Shown here piece by piece: positions 16,798-26,278 of a stretch of DNA of 64,000 nucleotides. Every line of letters begins with the position of its first letter. The stretch's first letter is position 1. The DNA comes from Halalkalibacter hemicellulosilyticusJCM 9152 (GTDB taxonomy: Bacteria > Bacillota > Bacilli > Bacillales > Bacillaceae_D). The DNA is taken from contig NZ_BAUU01000020.1 of NCBI RefSeq assembly GCF_000513115.1, positions 33,607 to 97,606 of the forward strand. The letters run 5' to 3'. The notes beneath the pieces were generated by a model. The model ran no database searches, had not been told where the DNA came from, and saw only the letters and a list, made by a program, of their open reading frames with translations. Position numbers and translations under genes: made by a program.

Positions 16798-17106
16798 ATG
16801 AATGACTCTGGTCCAAGTCCAGAGCTTGGTCGAATCGTACTTATTAAGAAAGGTCGTGACCAAGGGCAGTTTGGTATCATTGTTGAATTGGTCGATGATC
16901 GCTTTGTTGGTATCGCAAACGGTGATACTCGTAAGGTTGACCGTGTCAAAAGGAAAAACCTCAATCACCTTGAGCTCGTTGATTATATTGCTGATGAAGT
17001 ACGCAATAGCTTTGTAGAGACAGGACGTGTTACTAATGGAAAGTTACGGTATGCAATTACAAACTTTCTTGAGCAACACTCTGATTTACTGAAGGAAGGA
17101 GAGTAA
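16798..17106 (+). CDS. KOW-domain RNA-binding protein (YbzG-like)
   Basis: Small protein of 102 residues with an N-terminal KOW-like segment ([17 protein letters not shown]) similar to ribosomal L14e-type RNA-binding domains. Its position between map and infA is the same as that of B. subtilis ybzG. The ATG at 16798 follows AGGTGAT by seven bases; upstream GTG and ATG codons in frame lie within that ribosome site. A role in translation is inferred from the domain and operon only. It ends 4 bp before infA. Confidence 0.85.
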   Translation: MNDSGPSPELGRIVLIKKGRDQGQFGIIVELVDDRFVGIANGDTRKVDRVKRKNLNHLELVDYIADEVRNSFVETGRVTNGKLRYAITNFLEQHSDLLKEGE

Positions 17107-17110
17107 ATCC

Positions 17111-17329
17111 ATGGCAAAAGAAGATGTTATCGAGGTAGAAGGAACGGTTATTGAACCTCTTCCAAATGCAATGTTTCGTGTTGAATTAGAAAATGGTCAT
17201 AAGATTCTTGCCCATGTTTCTGGTAAAATTAGAATGCACTTTATTCGTATTTTACCAGGTGATAAGGTGACAGTGGAGTTATCACCTTATGATTTAACAC
17301 GTGGACGAATCACATATCGATATAAATAA
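17111..17329 (+). CDS. infA: Translation initiation factor IF-1
   Basis: OB-fold factor that blocks the A site during initiation with IF-2 and IF-3. 72 residues, exact family length, with the conserved [17 protein letters not shown] segment. GAAGGAGAG precedes the ATG within the end of the KOW gene. Confidence 0.97.
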   Translation: MAKEDVIEVEGTVIEPLPNAMFRVELENGHKILAHVSGKIRMHFIRILPGDKVTVELSPYDLTRGRITYRYK

Positions 17330-17373
17330 ATTGTTACGCTGATTGTATAATCAGACGACTCCGTACTAAATAG

Positions 17374-17499
<126 letters not shown>

Positions 17500-17520
17500 T
17501 TTACAAGGAGGTGCGCATAC

Positions 17521-17886
17521 ATGGCACGTGTTGCAGGTGTTGATATTCCTCGTGATAAGCGCGTTGTAATTTCACTTACGTACGTATTTGGAATTGGTAA
17601 AGCAACAGCTTCTCAAGTTCTTGCTCAAGCAGGTGTTTCTGAGGATACTCGTGTACGTGACTTAACAGAAGAAGAGTTAGGACGTATTCGTGAAGCAGTA
17701 GAAGGTCAAACAGTAGAAGGAGATCTTCGTCGTGAAGTTTCTCTAAATATTAAGCGTCTAATTGAAATTGGTTCATATCGTGGTATCCGCCATCGTCGTG
17801 GGTTACCAGTACGTGGCCAAAATTCTAAGAACAATGCTCGTACACGTAAAGGTCCTCGTCGTACGGTAGCAAATAAGAAGAAGTAG
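17521..17886 (+). CDS. rpsM: 30S ribosomal protein S13
   Basis: 30S head protein S13 that forms intersubunit bridges and touches P-site tRNA through its basic C-terminal tail ([15 protein letters not shown]). 121 residues. AAGGAGGTG precedes the ATG. 20 bp before rpsK. Confidence 0.97.
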   Translation: MARVAGVDIPRDKRVVISLTYVFGIGKATASQVLAQAGVSEDTRVRDLTEEELGRIREAVEGQTVEGDLRREVSLNIKRLIEIGSYRGIRHRRGLPVRGQNSKNNARTRKGPRRTVANKKK

Positions 17887-17906
17887 GAAAGGAGGTAGCA
17901 TAATAA

Positions 17907-18299
17907 ATGGCTAAGAAAACGAATACTCGTCCAAAGCGTCGTCAACGTAAAAATATCGAATCTGGTATTGCTCACATTCGTTCTACTTTTAACAACACAA
18001 TTGTGACAATTACAGATCCACACGGTAATGCTATTTCTTGGGCAAGTGCTGGCGCGCTAGGGTTCAAAGGCTCTCGTAAATCAACTCCATTCGCTGCACA
18101 AATGGCTGCTGAAGCTGCTGCAAAAACAGCGATGGAACATGGCATGAAAGTAATTGAGGTTACTGTTAAAGGTCCTGGTGCTGGTCGTGAGGCAGCAATC
18201 CGTTCTTTACAAGCTGTTGGACTTGAAGTAAACATGATCAAAGATGTTACTCCGGTTCCGCACAACGGTTGCCGTCCACCAAAACGTCGTAGAGTGTAA
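17907..18299 (+). CDS. rpsK: 30S ribosomal protein S11
   Basis: Platform protein S11, next to the E site and the 3' end of 16S rRNA. 130 residues ending with the typical [26 protein letters not shown] lies upstream. The following 163-bp gap before rpoA is the widest inside the cluster and carries a promoter and a hairpin. Confidence 0.97.
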   Translation: MAKKTNTRPKRRQRKNIESGIAHIRSTFNNTIVTITDPHGNAISWASAGALGFKGSRKSTPFAAQMAAEAAAKTAMEHGMKVIEVTVKGPGAGREAAIRSLQAVGLEVNMIKDVTPVPHNGCRPPKRRRV

Positions 18300-18310
18300 C
18301 CTGACACATA

Positions 18311-18340
18311 TTGTATAGAATCTTCTAATTTGTCTATAAT
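18311..18340 (+). promoter_or_regulatory. Candidate sigma-A promoter for rpoA-rplQ
   Basis: TTGTAT (18311-18316) and TATAAT (18335-18340), spacer 18 bp, just after the rpsK stop. It would allow rpoA and rplQ to be transcribed independently of the long ribosomal operon. Confidence 0.65.
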
Positions 18341-18387
18341 GGATAGAGCGATAATCGTCCGTTAGAAGATTAGTATCATGCAAAGGA

Positions 18388-18416
18388 ATTGCCGACTGGA
18401 TCACCGGTCAGGCAAT
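18388..18416 (+). promoter_or_regulatory. Hairpin in the rpoA leader
   Basis: ATTGCC-GACTGG pairs with CCGGTC-A-GGCAAT around a four-base loop. It lies between the candidate promoter and rpoA and has no T-run, so a leader structure is more likely than a terminator. Confidence 0.5.
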
Positions 18417-18462
18417 CCCTGCAAGTCTACCGGAGTTCGACGTTTTGAAGGAGGGTTTGTTA

Positions 18463-19407
18463 ATGATTGAAATCGAAAAGCCAAATATTGAAGCGGTTGA
18501 AATAAGTGAAGACGCAAAGTATGGAAAATTTGTAGTTGAGCCACTCGAAAGAGGTTACGGGACAACACTAGGTAACTCCTTACGTCGTATTCTACTTTCT
18601 TCTTTACCTGGCGCCGCTGTTTCAACGGTTCAAATTGACTCGGTCTTACATGAATTCTCAACCATTGAAGGGGTTGTAGAGGATGTAACGACGATCATCT
18701 TGAATGTAAAGAACCTTGCCCTGAAGATCTATTCTGAAGAGGAAAAGACTTTAGAAATTGATGTTCAAGGTGAAGGGGTCGTAACAGCAGCAGACATTAC
18801 TCATGATAGTGATGTTGAAATCTTAAATCCAGACTTACACATTGCAACGTTAGCAAAAGGAGCTCATTTGCATATGCGTTTGACGGCTCAGCGTGGTCGT
18901 GGTTATGTGTTAGCAGAAGGGAATAAGAGAGACGATCAACCTATCGGAGTTCTTCCTGTTGATGCCATTTACACACCTGTTTCTCGTGTGAATTATCAAG
19001 TTGAGAATACGCGCGTCGGTCAAGTGACCAACTATGACAAACTAACTCTTGATGTCTGGACTGACGGAAGCATTCGCCCTGAAGAGGCTGTTTCACTTGG
19101 GGCAAAAATCTTGACTGAGCATTTGAATATCTTTGTAGGATTAACTGATCAAGCGCAAAATGCTGAGATTATGGTTGAAAAAGAGGAAGATCAAAAAGAG
19201 AAAGTTCTTGAAATGACGATTGAAGAGCTCGATCTATCTGTTCGTTCTTATAACTGTTTAAAGCGTGCTGGCATCAATACGGTGCAAGAGCTTACTCATA
19301 AATCGGAAGAAGATATGATGAAAGTGCGTAACCTTGGTCGTAAATCTTTAGAAGAAGTTCAAGAGAAATTAGGAGAACTTGGTTTAGCCCTTCGCAATGA
19401 AGAATAA
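18463..19407 (+). CDS. rpoA: RNA polymerase alpha subunit
   Basis: Alpha subunit that nucleates RNA polymerase assembly; its C-terminal domain binds UP elements and activators. 314 residues from the ATG ([10 protein letters not shown]) after GAAGGAGGG; an in-frame ATG six codons upstream lies within the ribosome site region. N-terminal domain to about 228, linker rich in Glu and Lys, and C-terminal helix-hairpin-helix domain with [10 protein letters not shown]. It is followed by rplQ after 48 bp. Confidence 0.97.
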   Translation: MIEIEKPNIEAVEISEDAKYGKFVVEPLERGYGTTLGNSLRRILLSSLPGAAVSTVQIDSVLHEFSTIEGVVEDVTTIILNVKNLALKIYSEEEKTLEIDVQGEGVVTAADITHDSDVEILNPDLHIATLAKGAHLHMRLTAQRGRGYVLAEGNKRDDQPIGVLPVDAIYTPVSRVNYQVENTRVGQVTNYDKLTLDVWTDGSIRPEEAVSLGAKILTEHLNIFVGLTDQAQNAEIMVEKEEDQKEKVLEMTIEELDLSVRSYNCLKRAGINTVQELTHKSEEDMMKVRNLGRKSLEEVQEKLGELGLALRNEE

Positions 19408-19455
19408 GCTAAGTCACATAGTGAATTGTAATAGTGACAAAGGAGGGGAATTTAC

Positions 19456-19830
19456 ATGGCATATGCAAAATTAGGTCGTGATAGTGCTGGTCGTAAGGCG
19501 TTGTTCCGTGACCTTGCTACGGATCTTATTATTAATGAGCGCATTGAAACAACAGAAGCAAAAGCAAAAGAGCTTCGTTCAATCGTAGAGAAAATGATCA
19601 CTCTTGGTAAGCGTGGAGATCTTCATGCTCGTCGTCAAGCAGCTGCATTCATTCGTAAAGAAGTGGCGAATGAAGAGTCTGGTCAAGATGCTGTACAAAA
19701 GCTATTCTCAGACATCGCACCACGCTTTGAAGACCGTCAAGGTGGATACACTCGCATTTTGAAAGTCGGTCCTCGTCGTGGAGATGGTGCACCGATGGCT
19801 ATTATCGAGCTTGTTGAAAAAGGTGAATAA
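19456..19830 (+). CDS. rplQ: 50S ribosomal protein L17
   Basis: L17, near the tunnel exit. 124 residues with the usual N-terminal [25 protein letters not shown] precedes the ATG. It is the last gene of the ribosomal operon and is followed by a terminator. Confidence 0.97.
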   Translation: MAYAKLGRDSAGRKALFRDLATDLIINERIETTEAKAKELRSIVEKMITLGKRGDLHARRQAAAFIRKEVANEESGQDAVQKLFSDIAPRFEDRQGGYTRILKVGPRRGDGAPMAIIELVEKGE

Positions 19831-19840
19831 GTAACGTGAT

Positions 19841-19896
19841 TTTAAAGGGCAAATCAGATCCGGGCTATTACGCTCTGACACTGGGCCCTTTTTTTG
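19841..19896 (+). terminator. Terminator after rplQ
   Basis: An outer stem AAAGGGC / GCCCTTT with an inner CAGA / TCTG pairing, followed by a run of seven T. It ends the S10-spc-alpha transcription unit. Confidence 0.8.
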
Positions 19897-20115
19897 ATAG
19901 ATATGAAAGTATTAAATGCAAGATACTTCATCAAGGAGGAAGTAAGCGAATTTGCAGGGGGCGTCGGTCTCGCTCGTTACAGGCATGTATGATCGAACTG
20001 CATTTTCATAAATGCTCACCCCCCTAGCACGACAGACAGAAGAAAAGTCTGCTTTCAGTCTCTCAGATGGAGTGGAGAGTGGATGGACGGAAGGGGTATA
20101 GGTCCGTACTGTGTG

Positions 20116-20299
20116 CGGTTCCTCATTCCTTTATTTTTCCTCTATTTCGCTTTTGCGTGTCGTTACGGTTCCTCATTCCTTTATTTTGGCTTTTATCACT
20201 CGTCTTGTCCTTCCTTTGTTTAAATAGCGGAATGAGGATTCCCGTTAACTCTCATGCAGCTAGTTTTCCTCAATATAGAGGAACGAGGATTCCCTTTGT
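20116..20299. repeat. Palindromic dispersed repeat, copy 1
   Basis: Two direct copies of CGGTTCCTCATTCCTTTATT (20116-20135 and 20166-20185) face two copies of the opposite arm, AATAGCGGAATGAGGATTCC (near 20223-20242) and AGAGGAACGAGGATTCCC (20276-20295). The arms can form long hairpins. The same arms recur at 63867-63938. Confidence 0.75.
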
Positions 20300-20477
20300 C
20301 TTTTGTGCGCTCATTCCGTTGGACAGCAGAGAAGGTGGGAGTAGACGGGGTTGGACTGTATACGGTTTTTTTGGCTTTTTGAACGCTTTCTCCTCGCTTA
20401 GAAAGTATTCAAAAGGGAATCTATAAAGTTAAAATTAAACTTTTTCAGAAAGAATCTTGCTTTTATAAAAACTTAAA

Positions 20478-20537
20478 CCCGTTGTAACGGCTCCACGCAA
20501 CGCTTCCAAGAAAAGTCCGCTAACTCGGTGTTTCTTG
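20478..20537. repeat. Second dispersed repeat, copy 1
   Basis: A 60-bp intergenic segment (TGTAACGGCTCCACGCAACG at its core) shares most positions with 63746-63802. In both places it lies beside the palindromic repeat, although in the opposite order. Confidence 0.55.
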
Positions 20538-20594
20538 AAGCTCTAGTTTTGTTGGTTGTATAGTTGAACACTATGGAAAAAGGTGTTGGTCGGT

Positions 20595-21431
20595 TTGTCG
20601 AGTTTACTTGCAATGAAGGATGTTTTTTTCCGGTATCAAGATGAAGCACCATGGACGTTACAAGCGATGAATGTAACAGTAGAAAAAGGTGAATGGCTGA
20701 CGATTGTTGGGCGTAATGGCTCGGGGAAGTCAACGTTTGCTAAGCTACTAAATGGACTTCTTCTCCCCACTGAAGGTGAAGTGATCGTCGACGGATGTAA
20801 TACGAAGAATGAGCAAGCTTTGTTTCCAATCAGGCAAAGGGTTGGAATGGTCTTTCAAAACCCTGATAACCAGTTTGTTGCGACAACGGTGGAGGATGAT
20901 ATCGCATTTGGCCTTGAAAATATGGGAATAGAACCTGATGAGATGAAGGCGCGTATTGAGAAATATGCCTCCTTAACAGGAACCCAACATTTGCTTAAGG
21001 AAGAGCCTCATCGCTTATCAGGAGGTCAAAAGCAACGAGTCGCGATAGCAGGAGTTGCAGCGATGGAGCCAGAATTAATTGTATTTGATGAAGCCACGTC
21101 TATGCTCGATCCCTCGGGACGTGAAGAAGTGTTGACTACGATTAAAAATCTTCAACAACAAGGCTCTGCAATTGTGACGATTACACATTACATGGAAGAA
21201 GCGTTACAGAGTGATCGAGTTGTGTTGATTCAAGAAGGTCAAGTGATGGTCGATGAGGATCCGCTATCCTTTTTCGAAAAAACGGATCGAATTCGTGAAG
21301 CGGGCTTAACGGTACCACCGCTTATCGCATTGCAGCATCAATTACGGGAAAGAGGCATTCCACTTCAGCGTCTTTTCTTGAAGGAAGAGGAGTTGATGGA
21401 GCAGTTATGGATATTGTCTTCAACAACGTAA
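20595..21431 (+). CDS. ecfA1: ECF transporter ATPase EcfA1
   Basis: One of two ATPases of the energy-coupling-factor module, which powers vitamin uptake with exchangeable S components. About 278 residues. Walker A GRNGSGKST, signature LSGGQKQR and Walker B LIVFDEAT are in order. Start uncertain: the TTG at 20595 lies nine bases after AAGGTG and gives an N-terminus of family length; GTG at 20583 and ATG at 20613 are alternatives. It overlaps ecfA2 by 25 bp. Confidence 0.93.
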   Translation: MSSLLAMKDVFFRYQDEAPWTLQAMNVTVEKGEWLTIVGRNGSGKSTFAKLLNGLLLPTEGEVIVDGCNTKNEQALFPIRQRVGMVFQNPDNQFVATTVEDDIAFGLENMGIEPDEMKARIEKYASLTGTQHLLKEEPHRLSGGQKQRVAIAGVAAMEPELIVFDEATSMLDPSGREEVLTTIKNLQQQGSAIVTITHYMEEALQSDRVVLIQEGQVMVDEDPLSFFEKTDRIREAGLTVPPLIALQHQLRERGIPLQRLFLKEEELMEQLWILSSTT

Positions 21432-22273
21432 GTCATATATATATGCGTAATACACCGTTTGAGAAGTATGCATTAAAGGATATTAAGGTTACGATTCCAT
21501 CACGCTCATTTACGGCGATTATCGGAGCAACAGGCTCTGGGAAATCAACGTTAACTCAGCATATTAATGGGCTCCTAACGCCTTCAAAGGGGACGGTCCA
21601 GATTGGATCACATCACATCACTCGAAAAGTGCGACGAGATATGAGGGCTTTACGTCAGGATGTTGGCTATATCTTTCAATATCCAGAGCATCAACTGTTT
21701 GAGGAAACTGTTGAGAAAGATATTTGCTTTGGACCGCTTAATTTTGATGTTTCTGAAACGATTGCCAAGCGAAAGGCGCATGAGATGATTGAATTAGTCG
21801 GGTTATCTAAGGATATTCTCCAAAGGTCTCCTTTTGAATTAAGTGGGGGCCAAATGCGCCGTGTGGCGATTGCGGGAGTGTTGGCAAGCGAACCAAAGGT
21901 GATCGTCCTTGATGAGCCAACAGCAAGTCTTGATCCGATTGGGAGAGAAGAAATGATGACGTTATTTACAACGTATCAAAAGGAGCATGAGGCGACGATC
22001 GTGCTTGTGACCCATCAAATGGAGGAGGTCGCTCAGTATGCTGATCACGTAATCGTGATGAACAAAGGTGAAATAGCGATGCAAGGGACACCTTCAGAAG
22101 TCTTTTCACAAAGCGACATGCTTTCTGCGATCGGCTTACATCCCCCACCTATCATGAAGCTTGGGCATCAGTTTAAGAGGCGATTTAACTTGGACGAGTG
22201 GCCAACGGTATTTGATGAAGGTGAGCTAGCAGAGCATATGGCGGCATTTCTTCTTTCAGGGAGGGAGAAATGA
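21407..22273 (+). CDS. ecfA2: ECF transporter ATPase EcfA2
   Basis: Second ATPase of the ECF module, forming a heterodimer with EcfA1. 288 residues with Walker A GATGSGKST, signature LSGGQMRRVAIAG and Walker B VIVLDEPTASLD. The start lies inside ecfA1 and the stop overlaps the ecfT start (ATGA), so the three are translationally coupled. Confidence 0.95.
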   Translation: MDIVFNNVSHIYMRNTPFEKYALKDIKVTIPSRSFTAIIGATGSGKSTLTQHINGLLTPSKGTVQIGSHHITRKVRRDMRALRQDVGYIFQYPEHQLFEETVEKDICFGPLNFDVSETIAKRKAHEMIELVGLSKDILQRSPFELSGGQMRRVAIAGVLASEPKVIVLDEPTASLDPIGREEMMTLFTTYQKEHEATIVLVTHQMEEVAQYADHVIVMNKGEIAMQGTPSEVFSQSDMLSAIGLHPPPIMKLGHQFKRRFNLDEWPTVFDEGELAEHMAAFLLSGREK

Positions 22274-23073
22274 TGTTTCAACATATTTTGATTGGTCAAT
22301 ATTTCCCGGGACAGTCGATTGTCCATCGCCTTGATGCAAGAGCGAAATTACTTGCTGTCATGATCTTAGTGGTTGTGATCTTCCTAGCGCGAAATTGGCT
22401 TTCCTTAGGGATCATCTGCTTCTTACTATTTGTTCTCGTTCTACTATCAAGAATTACTATTTCTTATATTTGGCGTGCGATGAAGCCGATTTTATTATTA
22501 GTTATCATTTTATTTCTTATTCAGTTATATACGTACCGAGATGGTGCTGTGATCGTAGGGGATGGAATTTATACGATTACGGAGGAAGGACTTACTCAAG
22601 GTGCAATGATTGCGATAAGGCTGCTCGCCCTCATATTAGTGACGTCCTTGCTTACATTAACGACAAAGCCGATTGTGTTAACAGATGGATTAGAGTACTT
22701 GTTACGCCCGTTCGAACGGGTGAAGCTACCATCTCATGAGTTAGCCCTTATGATTACGATTGCAATTCGTTTTGTTCCGACATTACTCCAAGAAACAGAG
22801 AGACTATTGAAGGCGCAATTCGCCAGAGGAGTGAGCTATCGTTATGGCCCTTGGAAAAAAAGAATGACAGCCCTTGTTGCTTTGCTTGTCCCCTTGTTCG
22901 TGCACTCCTTTAAGCGTGCTGAGGATTTAGCGACAGCGATGGAAGCACGAGCATACCGTGGTGGAGAAGGGCGAACGAAATACCGTGCGTTACAATGGTG
23001 TGTACGAGATACGGTCGCGTTAGTCGTTGTGATAATTATTTCTGGCGTTATTGTCTATTTACGATATGAATAA
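22270..23073 (+). CDS. ecfT: ECF transporter transmembrane protein EcfT
   Basis: Membrane scaffold that couples EcfA1/A2 to S components. 267 residues, with about five to six hydrophobic helices and the cytoplasmic coupling motif containing AMEARAYRGGEGR near the C-terminus. An ATG one codon downstream is an equally possible start. No S component is encoded in the window, as expected for a shared (group II) module. Confidence 0.94.
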   Translation: MMFQHILIGQYFPGQSIVHRLDARAKLLAVMILVVVIFLARNWLSLGIICFLLFVLVLLSRITISYIWRAMKPILLLVIILFLIQLYTYRDGAVIVGDGIYTITEEGLTQGAMIAIRLLALILVTSLLTLTTKPIVLTDGLEYLLRPFERVKLPSHELALMITIAIRFVPTLLQETERLLKAQFARGVSYRYGPWKKRMTALVALLVPLFVHSFKRAEDLATAMEARAYRGGEGRTKYRALQWCVRDTVALVVVIIISGVIVYLRYE

Positions 23074-23086
23074 AGGGTGTGAAAGG

Positions 23087-23863
23087 ATGCAGCGTGTAGC
23101 ATGTCTTGTTTCATATGATGGTACGAACTTCTCTGGTTATCAAGTCCAACCTCGTAAGCGAACGGTGCAACTTGAACTTGAACGTGCTCTGACGAAGCTA
23201 CATAAAGGTCAAGAAATAAAGGTGACCTCCTCTGGGCGAACAGATGCAGGTGTACATGCGATTGGACAAGTGATTCATTTTGATACATCCTTACAGATTC
23301 CTCTGGAGCGTTGGCCAAACGCCTTCAATGCTTGTTTGCCTAATGATATTCACATTCATGAGGTAAGGTCAGTTGAACCGCAATTTCATGCGCGGTTTGA
23401 TACAGTGGGAAAGGAATATCGCTATCGCATGCTGCTTAAGAAGCAAGGTGATGTATTTCGTCGTCATTATACACATACGATCGAGCGTGATATTAATATG
23501 GAGAGGATGAAGTGTGCGGCTCAATATTTAGTGGGAACGCATGATTTCTCTTCCTTTTGTGCAGCCAATACAGATGTCACAGATAAAGTGCGCGAAGTAA
23601 CGGCAATCGAGCTTTGGAAGGACAGGGACGAGGTTATTTTCAGCTTCAAGGGCAGTGGCTTCTTGTATAATATGGTGCGAATTATGGTCGGAACACTACT
23701 AGAGGTTGGCTATGGAAATTTGTCGTCTGAGGGTGTCGCTCAAATATTGGCAGCACAAGATCGAACGAAAGCAAGCAAAACCGCGCCAGCTCAAGGTTTA
23801 TATCTTTGGAAGGTAGATTATCCGAATCTCGTCTTTCATCATAATAAAAACAACGAATCCTAG
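23087..23863 (+). CDS. truA: tRNA pseudouridine(38-40) synthase TruA
   Basis: Isomerises uridines 38-40 in the anticodon arm of tRNA. 258 residues from the ATG at 23087 (MQRVACLVSYDGTNF). The catalytic Asp is in GRTDAGVHA. Start chosen for family match and an upstream AGGGTG; a further upstream GTG would overlap ecfT. It follows ecfT by 13 bp and is followed by the rplM promoter. Confidence 0.95.
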   Translation: MQRVACLVSYDGTNFSGYQVQPRKRTVQLELERALTKLHKGQEIKVTSSGRTDAGVHAIGQVIHFDTSLQIPLERWPNAFNACLPNDIHIHEVRSVEPQFHARFDTVGKEYRYRMLLKKQGDVFRRHYTHTIERDINMERMKCAAQYLVGTHDFSSFCAANTDVTDKVREVTAIELWKDRDEVIFSFKGSGFLYNMVRIMVGTLLEVGYGNLSSEGVAQILAAQDRTKASKTAPAQGLYLWKVDYPNLVFHHNKNNES

Positions 23864-23875
23864 TGTAACATTGTA

Positions 23876-23904
23876 TTGACATTGGATATTGAATATTATA
23901 TGAT
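23876..23904 (+). promoter_or_regulatory. Sigma-A promoter of rplM-rpsI
   Basis: TTGACA (23876-23881) and TATGAT (23899-23904) with a 17-bp spacer, the best promoter in the window. Confidence 0.85.
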
Positions 23905-23909
23905 GGTAG

Positions 23910-24018
23910 ATGGTAATTCCAAAAACCCACTAGCCCCGGGTTCCGGAACGATACTATAGACATGGATATGTAAAGCTTTTTTTAGTTTGTACAGGTAAAT
24001 TGAAAGTGATTGTTTATT
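23910..24018 (+). promoter_or_regulatory. Probable L13 leader
   Basis: The roughly 110-nt untranslated leader between the promoter and rplM contains AACCCACTAGCCCCGGGTT and other short complementary segments. Bacilli are known to carry a structured L13 autoregulatory leader at this place; assignment rests on position and general appearance, not on a model match. Confidence 0.55.
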
Positions 24019-24031
24019 AGGAGGGTAAATT

Positions 24032-24469
24032 ATGCGTACAACATATATGGCAAAGCCAAACGAAGTTGAGCGTAAATGGTATGTCGTCGACGCAGAAGGT
24101 CAAACACTTGGTCGTCTTGCTTCTGAAGTAGCATCCATTCTTCGCGGTAAGCACAAGCCAACATTCACACCACACGTTGATACAGGTGATCACGTGATCG
24201 TGATAAATGCTGAGAAGATTGAATTAACAGGAAATAAATTAAATGACAAGATTTATTACCGTCATTCACTTCACCCAGGTGGTTTGAAGAAGACGACAGC
24301 TGGAGATATGCGCGCGAACAAGCCTGTGCGTATGCTTGAGCTAGCAATCAAAGGCATGCTTCCAAAGAATACACTTGGACGCGCTCAAGGAATGAAGCTA
24401 CACGTATATGCAGGTAGCGAACACAAACATCAAGCTCAAAAACCAGAAGCATATGAACTTCGTGGTTAA
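24032..24469 (+). CDS. rplM: 50S ribosomal protein L13
   Basis: Early-assembly protein L13. 145 residues, starting [20 protein letters not shown], full length for Bacilli. TAGGAGGG precedes the ATG. 19 bp before rpsI, with which it forms a two-gene operon. Confidence 0.97.
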   Translation: MRTTYMAKPNEVERKWYVVDAEGQTLGRLASEVASILRGKHKPTFTPHVDTGDHVIVINAEKIELTGNKLNDKIYYRHSLHPGGLKKTTAGDMRANKPVRMLELAIKGMLPKNTLGRAQGMKLHVYAGSEHKHQAQKPEAYELRG

Positions 24470-24488
24470 TCGATAGGAGGGTATTATT

Positions 24489-24881
24489 TTGGCACAAGTA
24501 CAATATTATGGTACAGGTCGTCGTAAGCATTCAGTTGCTCGTGTACGCTTACTGCCAGGCGATGGACGTATCGTGATTAACGGTCGTGAACTAGATGAAT
24601 ACTTTGGTCTTGAAACACTTAAGCTTATTGTTAAGCAACCACTAGTAGAACTTGGCGTAGAAGGTCAATATGACGTTCTTGTTAATGTTGATGGTGGAGG
24701 TTACACAGGTCAAGCTGGCGCAATCCGTCACGGTGTAGCACGTGCGCTACTTCAAGTAGACCCTGATAACCGTCCAGCTCTTAAATCAGCTGGATTCTTA
24801 ACTCGTGATGCACGTATGAAAGAGCGTAAGAAATACGGTCTTAAAGCAGCACGTCGTGCACCTCAGTTCTCAAAACGTTAA
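24489..24881 (+). CDS. rpsI: 30S ribosomal protein S9, TTG start; integration target
   Basis: S9 contacts the P-site tRNA with its C-terminal Ser-Lys-Arg tail. 130 residues ending PQFSKR, intact. The start is TTG after TAGGAGGG. The last 65 bp, together with the terminator, are duplicated at 57300-57364. This marks the 3' end of rpsI as the attachment site of the island that follows; integration here leaves a working gene because the element carries a copy of the gene's end. Confidence 0.97.
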   Translation: MAQVQYYGTGRRKHSVARVRLLPGDGRIVINGRELDEYFGLETLKLIVKQPLVELGVEGQYDVLVNVDGGGYTGQAGAIRHGVARALLQVDPDNRPALKSAGFLTRDARMKERKKYGLKAARRAPQFSKR

Positions 24882-24903
24882 TATCCTTGTTATATCAACG
24901 TTC

Positions 24904-24940
24904 AGCCCTCTTTGCTCGTATGGAGCAGGGAGGGCTTTTT
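24904..24940 (+). terminator. rpsI terminator
   Basis: AGCCCTC pairs with GAGGGCT with an inner GCTC / GAGC stem, followed by TTTTT. A near-identical copy lies at 57387-57425. Confidence 0.9.
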
Positions 24941-24957
24941 CATGACCCGATGTGGAA

Positions 24958-24978
24958 TTGAATACCCTTTGAATACCT
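24958..24978 (+). promoter_or_regulatory. Paired integrase arm-type sites, left end
   Basis: TTGAATACCC (24958-24967) and TTGAATACCT (24969-24978), same orientation, 11-bp period. The same pair with the same period occurs at the far end (57178-57198). Such direct repeats inside both ends fit arm-binding sites of a tyrosine integrase. Confidence 0.7.
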
Positions 24979-24982
24979 CGAG

Positions 24983-26135
24983 TTAAAATGTCATGTACTT
25001 ATGGAACATCTCAGCCGTTTTCTCCTTCGCTTCATCGGTCACATGAGTGTAAATATCCATCGTGGTTTGAATATCCTTATGACCTAGTCGTGCTTGTACA
25101 TCTTTGATAGAAGCTCCAGCTGCAAACAACAAACTGGCATGTGTATGCCTAAAAGCGTGAACATTTACTTGTGGTAGCTTTGGGTTCTTTTGAAAGATCC
25201 GCTCCAACTTTTCATTCAAGTAAGCAAGTCGACAATAATCCATTTCATGTTTTAACTGATTATAGACTGTAAAGATGGGTTGCTGATCATCAGATTGAAA
25301 TGAAGAGGAAAGCTCTAACGTCAGATAGCGCTGTATTTGCTTGCTACGCCATTTCTTTAAGATCGCCAGAGTTTCATCGTCTACGCTAACCTTACGCCGG
25401 GAGGACTTTGTTTTTGATGTCTGGAGTTGCTTTTTGCCACTAGTGTGAATCAACGTCTTTTTCAAGCTGATCGTCTTATGATGGAAGTCCACGTCCGACC
25501 AATGCAGGGCGTATAGTTCCCCCTTACGTGCTCCTGTGAAGGCAAGTAGACGAAACATGGTATAAGACATGTCTTCCCCTTGAATCGTCTCCAGGAAGTT
25601 CCTAAGCTCGTCTCGCGTGTAGTAATACTTTTTCTCTTCCAGTTCTGCAGGATATTCCATCTCATGTTTAAGTTTCGGGAGCGTAACATAATCCATCGGA
25701 TTACGCTTAATAATGTACATTTTCATGGCATATCGGAAGACCGGTTTGCTTGTACCTTATAATCCTTGAAGGTTTTAAGCTCTTGGGCCCAAACGTTGAT
25801 AGCTTTTTGACAATGAGAACGGGTTATGCTTTTCATTTTGTAAGGACCGAAGAATGGGAGAATCCTATGGAATTTACTCTCCAGCGCATAAACCGTAGTT
25901 GGTTTTAATTCTCTACGATGCTGTTTAAACCATTCCTCAAAAACTTACTGGAAGGTCATCTGTTCATTTTGGCGGAGACCGAGTTCGTCGACTTCCACTA
26001 ATAGTTTAGATAGAGCAACCTTTGCTTCCTTTTTTGTTTTGAATCCTTGACGTGTGGTCCGCTTTTTCTTTCCGGTGAGAGGATCTTTACTGAGATACGC
26101 AATAAAAGACGTTACCTTGGATAGGTTATCCGTTC
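24983..26135 (-). pseudogene. int: Tyrosine integrase, broken by a stop codon and a frameshift
   Basis: Site-specific recombinase that presumably inserted the island at rpsI. The C-terminal 247 codons (24983-25726) are open, with the catalytic Arg67, His190-x-x-Arg193, His216 and Tyr226 of that fragment. Upstream, the frame continues only after restoring one base near 25741 (ANPVFRYAMKM), then reads FEEWFKQHRRELKPTTVYA (a core-binding domain). It hits an in-frame TAA near 25951 and continues into an arm-binding domain with GKKKRTTRQGFKTKKEAK. The extreme N-terminus is not recognisable. Full members have about 370-390 residues, so this gene is very likely inactive. Confidence 0.9.
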
Positions 26136-26142
26136 TTTTATA

Positions 26143-26186
26143 GAAAAGGCGTAACGATTGAATATTACTACTTGTTACGCCTTTTT
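26143..26186. terminator. Bidirectional terminator between lacI and int
   Basis: AAAAGGCGTAACG pairs with a mirrored GTTACGCCTTTTT across a 19-base loop. It would end transcription of the reverse-strand lacI gene before int. Confidence 0.75.
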
Positions 26187-26278
26187 CACTTAGTCTTGGT
26201 ATTAAACAAATACAACCACAACCACTTAATTAGTAGTTACATTATTTTAAAAAATTATATCTGTATCTAAACGAGCTT

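Larger units (their letters stand above)
19897..20594. other. Gene-free interval between rplQ and ecfA1
   Basis: About 0.7 kb with no supported gene. It contains the palindromic repeat described separately (20116-20299) and a second repeat (20478-20537), both related to sequence at the right end of the window. An open frame at 20067-20426 runs through the repeat and has neither homology nor a ribosome site. Confidence 0.6.
24817..25064. repeat. Left attachment region (attL) of the island
   Basis: This 248-bp segment recurs at 57300-57536 in the same orientation with about a dozen substitutions and one 11-bp indel. It covers the last 65 bp of rpsI, the rpsI terminator and the last codons of the reverse-strand integrase. 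The recombination core must lie inside the rpsI-derived part; its exact bounds cannot be set from one sequence. Confidence 0.85.

Noticed and set aside
20067..20426. 119-codon open frame between rplQ and ecfA1
   Set aside because: It runs through the palindromic repeat arms, has no ribosome site and no recognisable protein features.
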